A stretch of 64,000 nucleotides of DNA from Orthonyx spaldingii (taxonomy: Eukaryota > Chordata > Aves > Passeriformes > Orthonychidae): positions 371,411-435,410 of the forward strand of contig VZTJ01000239.1 of the NCBI GenBank assembly GCA_013397795.1, read 5' to 3'. Position numbers and translations under genes: made by a program. Shown in pieces: positions 24,700-37,807 of the stretch. A model generated the notes under the pieces. That model made no database searches, was not told the origin of the DNA, and was given only the letters and a program-made list of their open reading frames with translations. Numbering within the stretch: position 1 is the stretch's first letter; every line of letters begins with the position of its first letter.

Positions 24700-25230
24700 T
24701 CCACACTGAAGAAACTCATATCTCACCTCTTCCTACACATTCCATGTTCCGGCCCCTGCGTAACAAGAGTGGTGCTCTGCTCAGTTTGCTCCTCTTTGTC
24801 TGTGTCTTTCTTGTACTGGGAGGTGAGCAGTCCACACTGTTTCCAGATGCAGCCTCATGAGTTTCAAATAGAGGAAAACCATCTCTTCCCCCAAAATGCT
24901 GGATACACCTTTTCTAATACATGCCAAACTTTCGTCACTACAGACACATTGCTCTCTAATGTTCAACTCATTTGTCCTGGTTCTCCACCAGGACCCACCC
25001 CACAGGTCTTTTAGCTCATTCCTAGACAGTCATCACCTGGGCTGTATAGAGGAATGAGGTTAGTTTATTCCAGGTACGTGACTTGATTTTACCTCCTGAG
25101 GTTACCATCAGACCATTTGTCCAGCCTACCAAGATCTATCTACTGTTAAGGCCTACTCTTGGGCTAACTGATTACTCCCTCATATCACATATTTCAAGCA
25201 TGAATATCCTTCCACTGTTCAAGTTTTGAA
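24700..25230 (-). mobile_element. Decayed CR1 LINE internal fragment
   Basis: Diverged, but in the same order as the reversed CR1 body just inside the 3' end. It shows a TTCTTGTACTGGGAGG segment, GATGCAGCCTCATGAGT, TTTCTAATACATGCCA, a CCACCAGGACCC...CAGGTCTTTT segment and TTTGTCCAGCCTACCAAGAT. The 3' tail is missing. The 109-codon plus-strand frame here is a by-product of this repeat. The boundaries are approximate, and the match is by recall of the CR1 consensus. Confidence 0.65.
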
Positions 25231-26579
25231 TGAAGACTTCATCACACTTCCTCTTAGTCAAAACATCTCAACGTTTCTTGAGGGAGCTAAAGCATTAAGC
25301 CCCGAACATCTCTGCAGAGCAAGATTTAGTCTCAAGAAAAAACACAGTCAGCAGAGGAACAGATGAAGCACCCACCTGCAAACCAGTAATTCAGTCATGG
25401 TTTTAATCAGCCTGAACTCAAAAATTCAGTACCCTTCAGTCTAGAGATTTATATTCCAAAGATCCCATTTTTAAAAGAAATTTAATTGCGTAGCAGATCA
25501 GTTTGAGAAGCCGTATTAATTTCTTTGCAGTGAAAATGTCTACCCTACATAAAATTATTAGTTGAAACTTTCAAAATCAGAAGACCATGCCAACTGTAAT
25601 TCCCAAAATTTTCTTGGAAATGGAGAAGGCCTTAGCTCTTGTCCATGCTCCACAGACTATTCTTTAAAACACTACATATTACTCAGATCAAAAATGAAAC
25701 CCTAGGATTCTCTTCTTCTGGTAGTCTTTCCAACTCTGGGGAAAAAATAAAACAACAATAATCAGAATTTTAAAAAAATCTACTGCCTGGCAAGGGCCAA
25801 TAATCACCAAGGCTCAAAAGCTTTTGGAATGCCTTTACAGAGGAGAAATTATAGGAAGAAACTACTGGCCTTTGCCCCTCTCTGGCAATGAAGAAGCTGA
25901 ATCTGAACAATATACTGCTAAAGCAGAGGCTCCAGCTACCTCTCTAGTGCACACTGTTCATCTCTAGTCTTACATGGATAGCTGAGTCATTTCCAAGAGA
26001 GTTCAGGGCAACAAGCCTCTAACAAAAGCTGACATCCCTTTCCCGGAGCAAAAATCTAACCCAAGGTTTACTTCTCTGAAGTTCCAACCTGCATTTTTCT
26101 CCAATGCTTTCTACCTGAGTCAAATCCTACGTGAGGTCCTTATCTCATATACAGGCAACATAGGCAACAATTCAGGCTCAGGAAACAAAGGACATCTAGC
26201 CTTTTGAGGTATAGAGGTATGAAGGCATAAGGCATGTCCTCTGACACGCAAGAAAAATTCATGATCAATATCTTTTCTGGCCCAGCTACACAGTGAAGAC
26301 TCTTTGGTATTAGATCAGCTGTTTAGGAAAGAGCCTTAAAATCAGGTCTGTGCATAAGTTTGTGTTTGTGTTTAAAAGACAAATGACCACACCTGCTGAT
26401 TTTCTCTATAGATCTACTTAAAAATTGACAAATGGTTCTTGCTCAGGTACAGACAGCCATGATTTTTCACTATATCATAAAGGAGAAACAGGCAGCTACT
26501 TTAAGTGAAAAGCTTTCCATTTAGATTTATATTTAACAGGCAGAAATATTTACTTGATGGCTGTCATAAAGGCCAGAGC

Positions 26580-27126
26580 TGTCCTGACTTGAGCTGGGAT
26601 AGAGTTAATTGTCTTCCTAGTAGCTGGTGTAGAGTTGTGGTTTGGATACAGTATGAGAATAATGTTGGTAACACACTGAGGTTTTCAGTTGTTGCTAGGT
26701 ACTGTTAGCTATACTAAGTCAAGGACTTGACAGCTCTGCCAGCGAGAAGGCAGGAGGGGCACAAGAAGTCATGAGGGACACAACCAGGACAGCTGGCCCA
26801 AACTGGCCAAAGGGATATTCCATAATACATGACATCATGCTTAATATATAAACCAGAAGGAAACCTGGCCAGGGCAACTGTTTGGGAACTGGCTGGGCAT
26901 TGATCGGCGAGCAATGAGCAACTGCATTGTGCCTCACTTGTTCTGCATATTTTAATTATTTAATTATTATCATTTTCTTCCTTTTCTGTCCCATTAAACT
27001 ATTTTTACCTCAACCTAAAGTCTTCTCACTTTTATTCTTCTGATCGTCTCCTCCATCTGACTAGGTCAGGGTAGTGAGTGAGCAGCTATGTGGTACATAG
27101 TTGCTGGATGGGGTTAAAACATGACA
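26580..27126 (+). repeat. 5' LTR of the endogenous retrovirus
   Basis: 547 bp, starting TGTCCTG and ending CATGACA, so the TG...CA ends are intact. It contains AGCTGGGATAGAGTTAATTG near the start, a TATATAAACC box near 26850 and a CCCATTAAACT polyadenylation region near 26990. These mark U3, R and U5 in the plus orientation. Confidence 0.85.
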
Positions 27127-27134
27127 GTCATTTT

Positions 27135-27152
27135 TGGTGCCTAACACAGGGC
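27135..27152 (+). other. Retroviral primer-binding-site-like sequence
   Basis: TGGTGCCTAACACAGGGC starts 8 nt after the 5' LTR end. It resembles the complement of the 3' end of a lysine tRNA with several substitutions. Its position and resemblance support a retroviral origin. Confidence 0.6.
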
Positions 27153-27594
27153 ACAATGAGTTGAGATGATGACAAATCTGACTAGAACATTTCAGAAGCA
27201 ATTTGTTCTAAGTACTCATTATATTAGTTTAGTCACTGGTCACAATGGTGATGTATTTGTTCTCAAAGTTGGTGTGCCTGCTCGTAAAATTTATTTATGT
27301 AACACTTCACTTGTATATTTTGCCCCCTGTGCTGTTCGTCACCCATGGGAATTGAGCTAAGGTTATGTTGTTGTATTCTGTAACACTGGCTCAGAATATG
27401 ACAGAATTGCTGGTCGTGAAACTGATCTGGTATTTGTACTCAGCACTGCTGACATCTCCATACTTTGGGAGCCATCTATAGGAAACTACTAATAATTACA
27501 ACTTTTACCTCTTCTCCTCAGAGGCCCAATCCATGGAGGACACTGGGACCTCCCTTCATCTTCCCTTTCTCCTCCAGACTCATTAAAACAGTAC

Positions 27595-27933
27595 TTGGAA
27601 TTTTTTAATATCCTTGGGATGTTCAAACCAGCATTCCTATTGCTATGTCTTCTGAATGTGTTCAAGGTCTTGTTTAAGGATCAACAACTATTTCAGAATG
27701 CCACCCAAGGATCTGCCCTGAGGCTGGACAGTGCTAAGTGGCAGGGTGTGTGGCATAGTATGGGCAAGTGCCTAGGACAGTGGGCACCTCCAGTGTTTTG
27801 GTACTTCAGCCCTGAGGAGGTGCAAAATCTGGAAAGACTAGTTAAATATTTGGAAGAACTATGCGGCCACCCTGGCAATTCCAGAGAGATAAAACCCACA
27901 GCAATGTGCTGTGTGCTGGCCCAGGCCTACTGA
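27595..27933 (+). pseudogene. Retroviral gag-region remnant (decayed)
   Basis: A 112-codon open stretch within the provirus, about 470 bp after the 5' LTR, where gag is expected. It contains WHSMGKCLGQWAPPVFWYFS and EEVQNLERLVKYLEELCGHP. The sequence before and after it is broken by stops and frame changes, so it is a non-functional relic. Assignment to gag rests on position only. Confidence 0.4.
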
Positions 27934-28879
27934 GCAACGTTCAATACTATACAGTACCCTTGAGGGCAAAAAAAGGCCTCTGGATATGATGACAAAATGA
28001 CGGGCACAGGGGCTACTCCAACTCCAGTGACAGGCACTGTGGTTGAACCGAAGCACCAACTTGTGCCTGTATCAGCCCCTGCTGATACACAAAGAGGGAG
28101 ATATACGGAGATGAGCTCATTCAGTGAGGGATGAAACAGCAGGGCCATCATGAGATGAGCTAGAGGGAGATGCAGAATGAATTTAAAATCATAGCTAACC
28201 ATCTGATTCCTATCCTTGAGTGAGCTGCAACATATGCAGAAAGATTTCAGGCATCATCCAGGCAAGGACATCATCTGGCTGCTCCAATGCTGGAATAACA
28301 GGGTCAGTAGCCTGGAATTAGAGGGTAGAGAAGCCAAGTAGCTGGGATCCCATTCTACAGAAGAGGGCATTAACAAAGCAACTGGAAAAAGGGGACATGC
28401 CCTCAGCCTCTGGAAGTGACTCTTGTCAGGTATCAAGGAAAAGTATTCCTACAAGGAAGATGTTATGCCACCCAGGCAAGTGGACCATCATGGACAGAGA
28501 AATCTAGTATCTCAGGCAATTAGCCATGCTGGAGGAGATTTATGATGATTTGGACAAGCAGCAGTTATCCAAAGACCCAGACGAAGCAAAGTGTACACGA
28601 CCCATGTGGTCCAAGTTTGTACTACCACTGGCTTCAGCATAAAACAATCCAACACTACACACATTCTCTTCTGCCCTGAAAAGACTCCTATGACAGATGA
28701 AGCCCAAAGTCATGGACTAAAACTCAACCAATATTTTGGAGGAATGGCACATATACTATGGGAATGATATCCCTGTGTATATATCAAAATACAGGAAAGG
28801 TGATAGTGATTATTTGGGATGTATTGGAAAGTGTGGGACCAGGGTAGGATGCAAATGGTATAGAATAAGGGGTGGATAT

Positions 28880-29400
28880 AGTCCTGCTTTCAGGTGGGAT
28901 AGAGTTAACTAATCTTCTTCCTAGTAGTCAGTATAGAGTTGTGGTTTGGATACAGTATGAGAACAATGTTGATAGCAACAACTAAAAATATCAGTGTGTT
29001 ATGTAGTGTTTATGCTAAGTCAAGGACTTTTCTGCTTCTCATATCCTGGAGTGGCACAAGAAGTTATGAAGAGACACGGCCATGACAGCTGGCCCAAACT
29101 GGCCACAGAGATACTCCAAAACATATGGCATCATGCTCAATGTATAAACTGAGGAGAAAGCTGGCCAGGGGCTACTGCTCACATTGGTTGGCAAGTGGTG
29201 AGCAACTGCATTGTGCATCACTTGTTCTGCATATTTTAATTCTTTTTCTTCCTTCCCTGTCCCATTAAAACGACTGTGTCTCAACCCATGAATTTTCTCT
29301 TTTTTTATGACTCTCTTTCCTATTCCACTGGGAAGGGAGGAGGTGGAGTGAGAAAGCAGCTGTGCAATGCTTAGTTGCTGGCTAGGGTTAAACCATGACA
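28880..29400 (+). repeat. 3' LTR of the endogenous retrovirus
   Basis: 521 bp, matching the 5' LTR along its length with indels and many substitutions. It starts AGTCCTGC (first base changed from the expected TG) and ends CATGACA. It has a TATAAACTG box near 29142, CATTGTGCATCACTTGTTCT and a CCCATTAAAACG polyadenylation region. Confidence 0.85.
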
Positions 29401-32400
29401 GCAACTAACACATCATTAGATTATAAACGTCTAAAAGCCATAATCAAAGTTTTTGTAGATACTATAAAATAATTTGCACATCACATGTCAGTTTCATAAA
29501 AAACATCAGAACTAAACTAATACTGCCTTGATGGCCAACAGCCCCAAAGGCAATAATGTATCTTTACATAATATGAGAATGGGCCAACATAAATCTTTTG
29601 GGTTTAGGTCATAAAAGTGTACTGTAAAATGTCTCTTCCTCAGAAGGATTCACTCAACAGGCTAGTCACTTCTAATAAGTCAGTGCTATGGAAGAGAAAC
29701 AGTGCCAGAGTTTCCTGTTAGAAAGTACATGTGCTCCGGCTATAAAAAAAGAATGACAGTTCAAAAGAAAAAATGCTGCACTAGATATTAAAGATGTAAA
29801 TGACAAATAAATAATCAAAGCATCTACGACAAACAATTTCAAAACTTATGGAAAGTGCAGGAATAAGTAGCTTCTCCGGTTTAAGTAAAAAAAAAAAAAA
29901 ATCAAACTTTAGTCTTGGTAGAAAGCTCTTCTGTCTCCATCTTGCAGTCTCTCTCTAGTGTGTTATGTGCACATGCAGACTTTATGCAGTACATGTGTCT
30001 ACACACACAGCAGATAGTTTTCATTTTTGATCCCAGAAAACTCGATCTTGCTTCTAATGTACTGATCTTAAAAATACTGGCACTACACGAATTTACATAA
30101 GGCCAATAGTTATTGAAGCTGGGCTGTAACAGCTACTCTAACTATGCAGCCACAAATACTAGCAGAGTCAAACAAATGACTGCAACCTAAGAAAAAGATC
30201 TGACTATTTTATTTTCACTTAAAATGAACTACATAGAAGAACAGTTATTACCATTTCTGGGGTCTATTTGTTTGGAGGCTTCTAGTTTGTTTTTAGGTAA
30301 TCTGAGGCCATGGGTGCTGCCTTAAGGAAGGATGTCAGCTGACCAAAGATACTGACAGAAAGAAATTAAGTACCAACATAAAACTTCAATATAGAGTCTA
30401 CTACCAAAAACTTTTCCTGCCAGGATGTAGTGAATGAAGCCAAATAGGCTTCTAAACCAGGAATTCAAAAAAGTTTTGCAAGTCATCTCCATTACCAGTT
30501 AGCATACATGCTTAGGAGCTACAGCTGTAATTGTAAAATTAATTTCAGCATCTCTATTGTTACCACAGATGGGGGAAAAGAACCAGTAACAAACAAAACA
30601 CAACCTTCCCCCACCACATTACTTTTAAACCAGCAAGTTATAAAGATGAAGATTTGAAAATTAACTTCAGCTATTTCAAATTGGTCTGGAGATACAAAAC
30701 AATCACAGGCGTAATTTAATGCTGCAGATTCACATCTATTTTCAATGTCAGTAGCACTACCTGCAAACATTAATGCTTCTGCTCTGCCTCAGCTACTCAC
30801 CACTACATCGTGCCAGCAGTTTCTTTTCTTTCAGAATTGCTGCCTGAGATGTTTTTGCCCTTACTCTTTGAACTGTTTCACTGAAGAAGTGCAAGTTAGC
30901 TTTAGTGTTTTGAAACTTTGTGACTTTGACTGCAGTGGGTTTGGAAGCCAGCAGCTTAGACAGCAGATCCAAGGGGACTGTAACCTTCAACAGAAAAGAC
31001 AAAAAAATAGAAAGGAGCACCAGGAGCTAGGTTAAGGGCTATAACCTTTCTAGCTGTGTTATTTACACCAGAAAAACATGCTTGTGGTCCTTTCAGAGAT
31101 TAATTTTATAGTCTGCTTTCTTGCACTTTACTAAAACATGGATGATGCTACTTAACTACAGACCTTCCAGCTCAGCTTATGTGGCATCCATCTGTCTCCC
31201 ATAGACAAAGTGCACACTTTTCGCTGAGGCTTCTTATTTTTCTGGAATGCAGCTCAATAGGTACAAAGTTAGAGATCATATCTCAGATATTCAAGATGAA
31301 CTTCACACAAACCTTGAAAGTGGACTCTGAATCTAGCTTTCTTGTCACAGCACTTAGTACAAGGTCATCAGTGTCCAGGCTGATTTATTTTTTAGTCACC
31401 AAACTTACCATGCAGCTTCCTTCTTATTCAAGTAGCAGAAGTCAATTTCGCACAGTTCTGTGGCCAAATGAAAACTTAAAAAAACATGTAGTGCTTTTCT
31501 TAGTAAACTACACAGAATTTTGTGCTTGCCAGTGTGACTTCTGATTATCAGCAGCCCTTAGCTCAGATCTAGGGACTTAACTGAGGAAGCACGCAGTGTC
31601 ATTCTCAGTAAGGAAGAGACTACTGTCAATGTCTTAATTAATGTCACTCATTTTAGGTTTTCAGGTAACATATTCAGTTTTTCTTTACCAAGACTTCCTC
31701 CTAACACTACGAAGACTAGGAAATTCAATCCCATTTGTCACCTGCAAACAGTTTATCTGAGTTAGAGTAACTATACAAAACATAATACATAACATAGGCA
31801 AATACCGAGGCTGGTTCACCAAATACAACAATGCTGGGCACACACAGTTCAAAGCAGACTACTGCTGCCAGCACCTCCCAGGAAGAGAATGAAAGCTGAA
31901 GTCTTTAAAAAATAAAGATAGCTCTGCCTAAGTCAGCATTCATGCTCTTGTACCATTTTCTTGGAGTAGAAATTTGGTGCACTGGCACTTCAGTGATTTT
32001 AAATGGGCCTACCTGGTTAATTCAGATATTACCTGTCCAGGCTTATTATCCTTGAAGTCACATTTTGTCCTTAACTCAAACCCTGCAACTCAGTGTGGCT
32101 TTATTATACCACCTGGAAGTCTGCACTGTACTGCTGCTATCCCTACTGACCGCACAATGAGAAGACTTACATACTATATTTGCTGAAATTCCTTGTCCAT
32201 ATCTGCTCATATTTCCTGTAGCAAATAAGCACCTTCTCACTTCTTTACTGGGCTGTTCAAAACAGATGTGCACGTGGCACTTGGATATCACAAAGCATTA
32301 ACTTAGCATAAAAGTGATCCTTTGCAAATAAAGTTGTTACTTACTTCTATGCAGAACTGCTGTTTTGGCTTTCTAAATTCAATAAAAGACCAAATACTTT

Positions 32401-32849
32401 GAGTTAAATTTAGTTTGCTCCTTTTCAATCATCAATCTAACAAACAGCAGCCATGTTTTTACCACAGAAATAGCAACTCAGATTTTGAAGAAAAAGAACC
32501 AAATTTATCCACAGTACTGGTATTAAAACTGAAGAATTTTACTCATTAGTGTGACACTGTATGTCACTAGGAGTGAGTTCTCCCTTGCTCTAAATTTAGG
32601 CTTTTAAGACAATTTTTCTTACCTTTTTCAAAGTCTGTTTACAAAAAGTTTCAGACACACTTTTGTGAGAATAGGGCAGCAATGAATCACTTATTCATAT
32701 CATCAGTGAATTGTTCCTAAACAAGTCTGAAACGCCAGAATAATTGTTCTGCAGCAGCTCTGCAAACCCACAGTAAACCAATAAACCTTTATTTACATAA
32801 TTGAGGGATGATTTCTTGATTCACACAAAAATCTGAGGAAGCCTGACAC

Positions 32850-32900
32850 AAGGGTTGGGCTGGATGAGTACTAAAGGTCCACTCAAATTACTTGTGACTT
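32850..32900 (+). mobile_element. Possible decayed CR1 3' end
   Basis: GGGTTGGGCTGGATGAGTAC followed by TAAAGGTCCACTCAAATTAC resembles the CR1 tail segment (TTGGACTAGATGACC...AGGTCCCTTCCAACC). The terminal octamer repeats are absent. Short and weak. Confidence 0.35.
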
Positions 32901-35900
32901 GCACAGTGTAAGAAGGGTTGTGCCCTTTTTTAACATGTTACATCACTACAAAATAAGTACAAACATTCAATCAACACAACACTAACAAAAAAACCTCAAA
33001 ACAAACCACATTTGAATCTTTCTTTCATTTTAGCAGCAGAACAATCAACATCACCTCCTTGGCATAAATCTGTCACTGACTTACAAGCTATGCATTATTG
33101 AACTTCAGAGTAAGACACATTGGACTGCTTCAGACCAACAGCCCAGACTCCCGCCTGCCACTACTGAAATGCGGCAAGCAACTCTTCCTGTCAAACACAC
33201 CAAAATGTGAAATCAAGACCGAAAAATCTTAACTTGATCATACTTCTGAAGATAGACATATGCAATAAAGCCATTTCAGAGTCTTCAAAACACCTAGTCC
33301 AAATTTGAAAACAGAACTAAACCTTTCAGAAACATACAAACCAAAACATGCAATCTCTATGACAGGTATTTGTGGTGATGTGGGATTTTTTTTGCATTAC
33401 TGTGGTCTTACAGCATTGTATTTATCATTTTTTAAAAAGGATTCAAAGAACATTGATTCTTAGTTCCCTATACATGAGTTCAGAAGAAGGTAAGAGTGTG
33501 ACAAGAGTTCATCATCAGATAAAGTTAATGACAGAAAACCAGCAGCCAAAACATTTTCACTGACCTGGAAACAAAGACATCAACCTTTACCCTTGAAAAG
33601 GTGATTCAAAAGCTGAATCTACAGGGAAAGTGTAAGGGAAATTCAGAGGTCTTCTATACCTGATTAAAACAGGCACTTTAAGTAGTACTGCTGCTGTTAG
33701 TGCATTTAAGGAAATACAGACCTTGTAGGGAAGAAAACCACATGCAGACAGTAAACTGATCTCAACACACAGTGGGCAAAACACTTCATGACTTTTACGA
33801 CACTGTACAGTCTTGAGTGGGAGAATATAACTTCTCCAAAATCTGGGTCAGCAGACATTTTAGGTGGTGAAAAATTACATTTCCCTACTCCCCATTTATT
33901 AGCACTGCTTCGTATTGTAACAGAAAGAAGCTATACTTGAAATTATATCTCCTCCCTGTTAAAAAATAACAGTAAGCAAAATTCAAATACATTTAAAGAA
34001 GAAGAAACAATTTTACCCAATCTGTTCAGAAATTTCCGTTAAATCCATGGTCAATTACAAACTGCAAATTAAAAACACAGTTGAAGTAAAAGAAATTGCA
34101 TATTCCCATAAATTTCCAAGTGGCAGAATTCACTCTTACCTGTAATTTTAACCTTGTCAAGGTTCTAGTTCAGTGCTGAAAGAATTAGTTTACATTCCTG
34201 CTGCCAAGAAGCAAGTAACAGAATGACTTGCAAAACCTTGAGATAACAGTACAGGACACAACATCTGCTTTATTTTGGTATTTCCTAGAAAGAAACAAAG
34301 GAAGTAGTTAGCTACTCCAGATGGTGTACAACAGATTTGTACATGAATTTTTTCATGAATACAACTTTTTCCTAAATAGAAGTGTTTGAAATAAGCTGTG
34401 CCTGGACGTGCAAAGACCTTTCAGCAAACTCTCTAAAACACCATATTCAAGATTTATGCTAACAAAGAATCAGATGAGTATTTTTCTCTATTTCCCTCAC
34501 CAAAAAGCTCACTAACACTGACAAGCACTTAAAAAGTCATCAGTCTATTACCTGCCATTCAAGTCCCTAAATTCAGTAACAGAAGGAATAGCGTTTGCGT
34601 GCCTGCTAGCATCACTGTGTTGTCTTAATTTTATTCACCTACTCAGATGACAAAGTGCACTCCTTGAGTGCTTGACAAGACTTAAACCCACCATGTGCAG
34701 CATGTGTAATTTGTAAGATCTTTATTCTGCTTCCTTAGAATAAAAATGCACAGGAGTTTAAAACAAAAGCAATAAGCTTCAATTGCCAAAGTGTTTCAGA
34801 TCCTCTGAAATAGGAATCATTATATTTCTTTAAAAATAGCTCCTATAAAATTAACAAGAAATTCAGCTTAAAATGTAAAAGTAGCAAATAACTAACAACT
34901 CAGATATGTGGATCAACAGCAGCATCTACCCATTGTTCTGAACAGGATGCAAATGCCCAAAATACTTCATGGATCAGGGTCTTAATGGATATTTAGTCTT
35001 ATAAACTGTTGTATCTTAAAGAAATTGTCATAAGAGCACACTGGTAGAAGGAATTATGGCAGGAAAAATTCTGGATAACAGCCAGCTTTGTCTGGGGCAG
35101 GAGGGAAATACAAGCCTTATTGTGACACTGAAGATTTTAAACTGATAAAAGCACTCTGATGAGCTGAGTGATAAAGGAGACCTACTGAGACCTTAACTTT
35201 AAGCCCACTGATGGAAGAATGGAGCTACAACAACATTTCATTACGGTTTGCCTCTTCCAAACACTAAATAGTGCTTTTCAACTACTAAAAAGTGTCATAA
35301 GCACAAAATTGCCCAAAAGGACTACGTTGCCACTTTTTGAAGAATTGCAGGAGTTCAGTAAGTTTTATGCCTGTAGCTCTACACTGCTGCAAGCCCTGTT
35401 TATTCCCCAGCATTCTCTCTTCTTACACACCACAACAGGACGGATTGTTCAAGGAACCAAACTAATTCAGAAGTCGTCAATTATTTCCTGTCACTTGAGG
35501 TCTCCAAACCAGCTTAGGAAATGCCAGATCAGACAAGAGCCAATGACAGAAATGCAGAATTGGGAGCTGCTGCCAATTCATATTTGTTCCAAGTATTGTG
35601 TAACTACACCTTAAGCAGCATCCACAAAATCATTAATGAACTCTGAAGCAGTACCCTAAATCACTATATTTGACTATAAGGCAAAATCCATCACCAAAAG
35701 GTAAAAATGTTTCAGCAAAAAAGTTATTCCACATCAAGGAACTTCAGGGAGTAAAATGAAACACACCCAGTGCAGATTCACAAAGTTGTGTAAAATAGCT
35801 TAACTCCCTCTTCTTCAGCACGTGAGGTTCAAGGGCACAGACACAAAACACGTGGCCAGGACACAGTGCCCTCCATGCACTGTCTCCCACCTTCAGAAGA

Positions 35901-37735
35901 CCCCCACCCCAGCTGGGAGCATTACGAGGTGCTTGCACCATGAAGTGCTCAGGAGCCTCAGTGTTTCTGATGTTATTCCAGTGGCCTTTAAAAGTGGCAA
36001 ACTCACAAAAGCAGCCCTGGAAGATGAGCATTATGCTTTCCAGAAGCAAGAACCCTGAGCCCTCCCAGATTCTACTCTACAGAGGATGTGAGAGCATTCC
36101 TTACACTGCAATGACTTTTAGCCACAAGGTTGCTTACAATAGGGCAGATTCAAAAATAGATATTTTGGGCTAAGAGCATTTTACCTCAGAATATAATTGT
36201 ATCTACACAAATTGTATGTACACTATCTCACTTTTCAGAAGTGAGGGATACAGTATTCATTGTCCCAAAACACAAAAGCACCTTAAGATACAGCCTCTAC
36301 CAGTTGAATATGGCACAAAGAAGGGACACTACTTCTACTTAATCTGCACAGGAGCGACTCTTACCTCTCCAAATAAGCTGCATTCCCATCAGTATGACAA
36401 GACATTTAGATTCATGACACAGCTTTAGGATAACAAACCATTTATTCAGCTCCTAATAATGTGAGTGCCAAAAATGCTCACAATACACAAATGCTAACAT
36501 CTTGTCCAGATTGTTCATCAGAAATTACATCACAAGAATAAAGCTGAATGCTTCCTATTAAAGGCTTGACCAAATTACAAGATGTATTAAGCATTTTAGT
36601 TGGGTTACTTAAGTCTTCGTACGATGTAAATGTGTAGTATTTTAGTAGGACTAAGTTAGTTCAGTAAACTTATTTGCTACTAAGACATCAGCACCCTACA
36701 GTAGGATAGTTTTTAATTGAGAAAAACTGAAATATTCCTGGGCTAATAAAGCATTTGAATTTGACCATGTTTACAGTATTTTCTTCAGAAGGTAAGACCA
36801 AACAGACAAAGCCATCATAAGTAATTCATTGCTAAAGAATTAAACTCAATATTCCAAAATAAGCACATTAAAAAAAAAAAAAAGACGCAGTCCAGAGAGA
36901 TTTGAAGATCCCTATCATGTTATTTTACAGAGCGCAGGCATTAAATGCTGGTTTTCCTGATGATTAAATACAGACGTAATAATGCTGGTAGCAAAGCACT
37001 AATGATCCTCAAGCTGAATCCTAATGTTTAAAACAAACAATCACTATAACATCCAGTCCTTTGCAAGTTTTCAGACTCTGGTCAGAGAAGTACCAGAAAA
37101 ACGCAGTGTGTATTCTGCCTCACAACCAGCCAGACCTGGACTCTGACCCTTCACGGATAACCAAATCACTGCTGCTTTCAAACAAGCAAACAAACCAACT
37201 CACTGACTGAACACGAACAGAAAGAGCAATAATCTGATGTGCCCTGATCCACCCTATGACAGCACAATACCACCACTGCCAGTTATTGTCCCCCAGAACT
37301 GTAAACTGGGTCACACACACACTAAAAGACTTTGTAGAAGTAAAAGAAAAAGGAAGGGAGAAAGAAAAGAGCAGCAGTGTATGCCACAGGTTGGCTAGTA
37401 AACTGCAAACTACCAAATGCATGTTTCCAACATACAGTAAACCTAAGATAACATCCCTTTCTTGAAAGAGGCATTCATTTGGCTACCTGACTTTCTGGGG
37501 AAGGGGAGAGCACACACCAGGGGAATGTACTAGTGCTGCAAATTCATGCAGTAGTTCTTCCTTATTATACCTGTATGACAAAGCCCAAACTAAACCAGGG
37601 GTTATTTTCTGCTTGCTTACTTGATACAATGTACAACTTCCATCCTAAAGAGAGAGTTGTTCATCCTTTGTAATAAAAGGATAATGAATTCTCTCTACAT
37701 TTGCTAAGTGGTTCTTCATTCTATACAGAACCAAA

Positions 37736-37807
37736 ACTGAATAAAGTCTTGATTTGTGATTCTACTGTGAATCAATCAAGACTGAACAAGGTCTTGATTT
37801 GTGGATT
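37736..37807. repeat. 45-bp-spaced imperfect direct repeat with an internal inverted copy
   Basis: ACTGAATAAAGTCTTGATTT at 37736 recurs as ACTGAACAAGGTCTTGATTT at 37781. Between them AATCAAGACT (37774-37783) is the exact reverse complement of AGTCTTGATT (37745-37754). It could be a local duplication or a decayed small transposon end. Confidence 0.7.

Larger units (their letters stand above)
26580..29400 (+). mobile_element. Endogenous retrovirus, two LTRs with a short internal region
   Basis: Two similar LTRs in direct orientation flank only 1,753 bp. The first LTR is followed by a primer-binding-site-like TGGTGCCTAACACAGGGC, closest to the Lys-tRNA type. That suggests a class II (beta-like) retrovirus family. 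A purine-rich tract (AAGGGGTGGA) precedes the 3' LTR. The interior is too short for gag-pol-env, and no protease, reverse transcriptase or integrase motif is visible. Both LTRs differ by substitutions and indels, so the insertion is old. No clear target-site duplication was found. It lies in PPM1B intron 1, antisense to the gene. Confidence 0.85.

Noticed and set aside
24685..25014. 109-codon plus-strand frame in intron 1
   Set aside because: It overlaps a decayed reversed CR1 element, which explains it.
26570..29410. Target-site duplication flanking the provirus
   Set aside because: The bases before the 5' LTR (CAGAGC) and after the 3' LTR (GCAACT) do not match, so no duplication is claimed.
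30745..31035. Overlapping frames on both strands, candidate small gene
   Set aside because: Neither strand shows a domain, signal peptide or splice context, and composition is typical of the intron.
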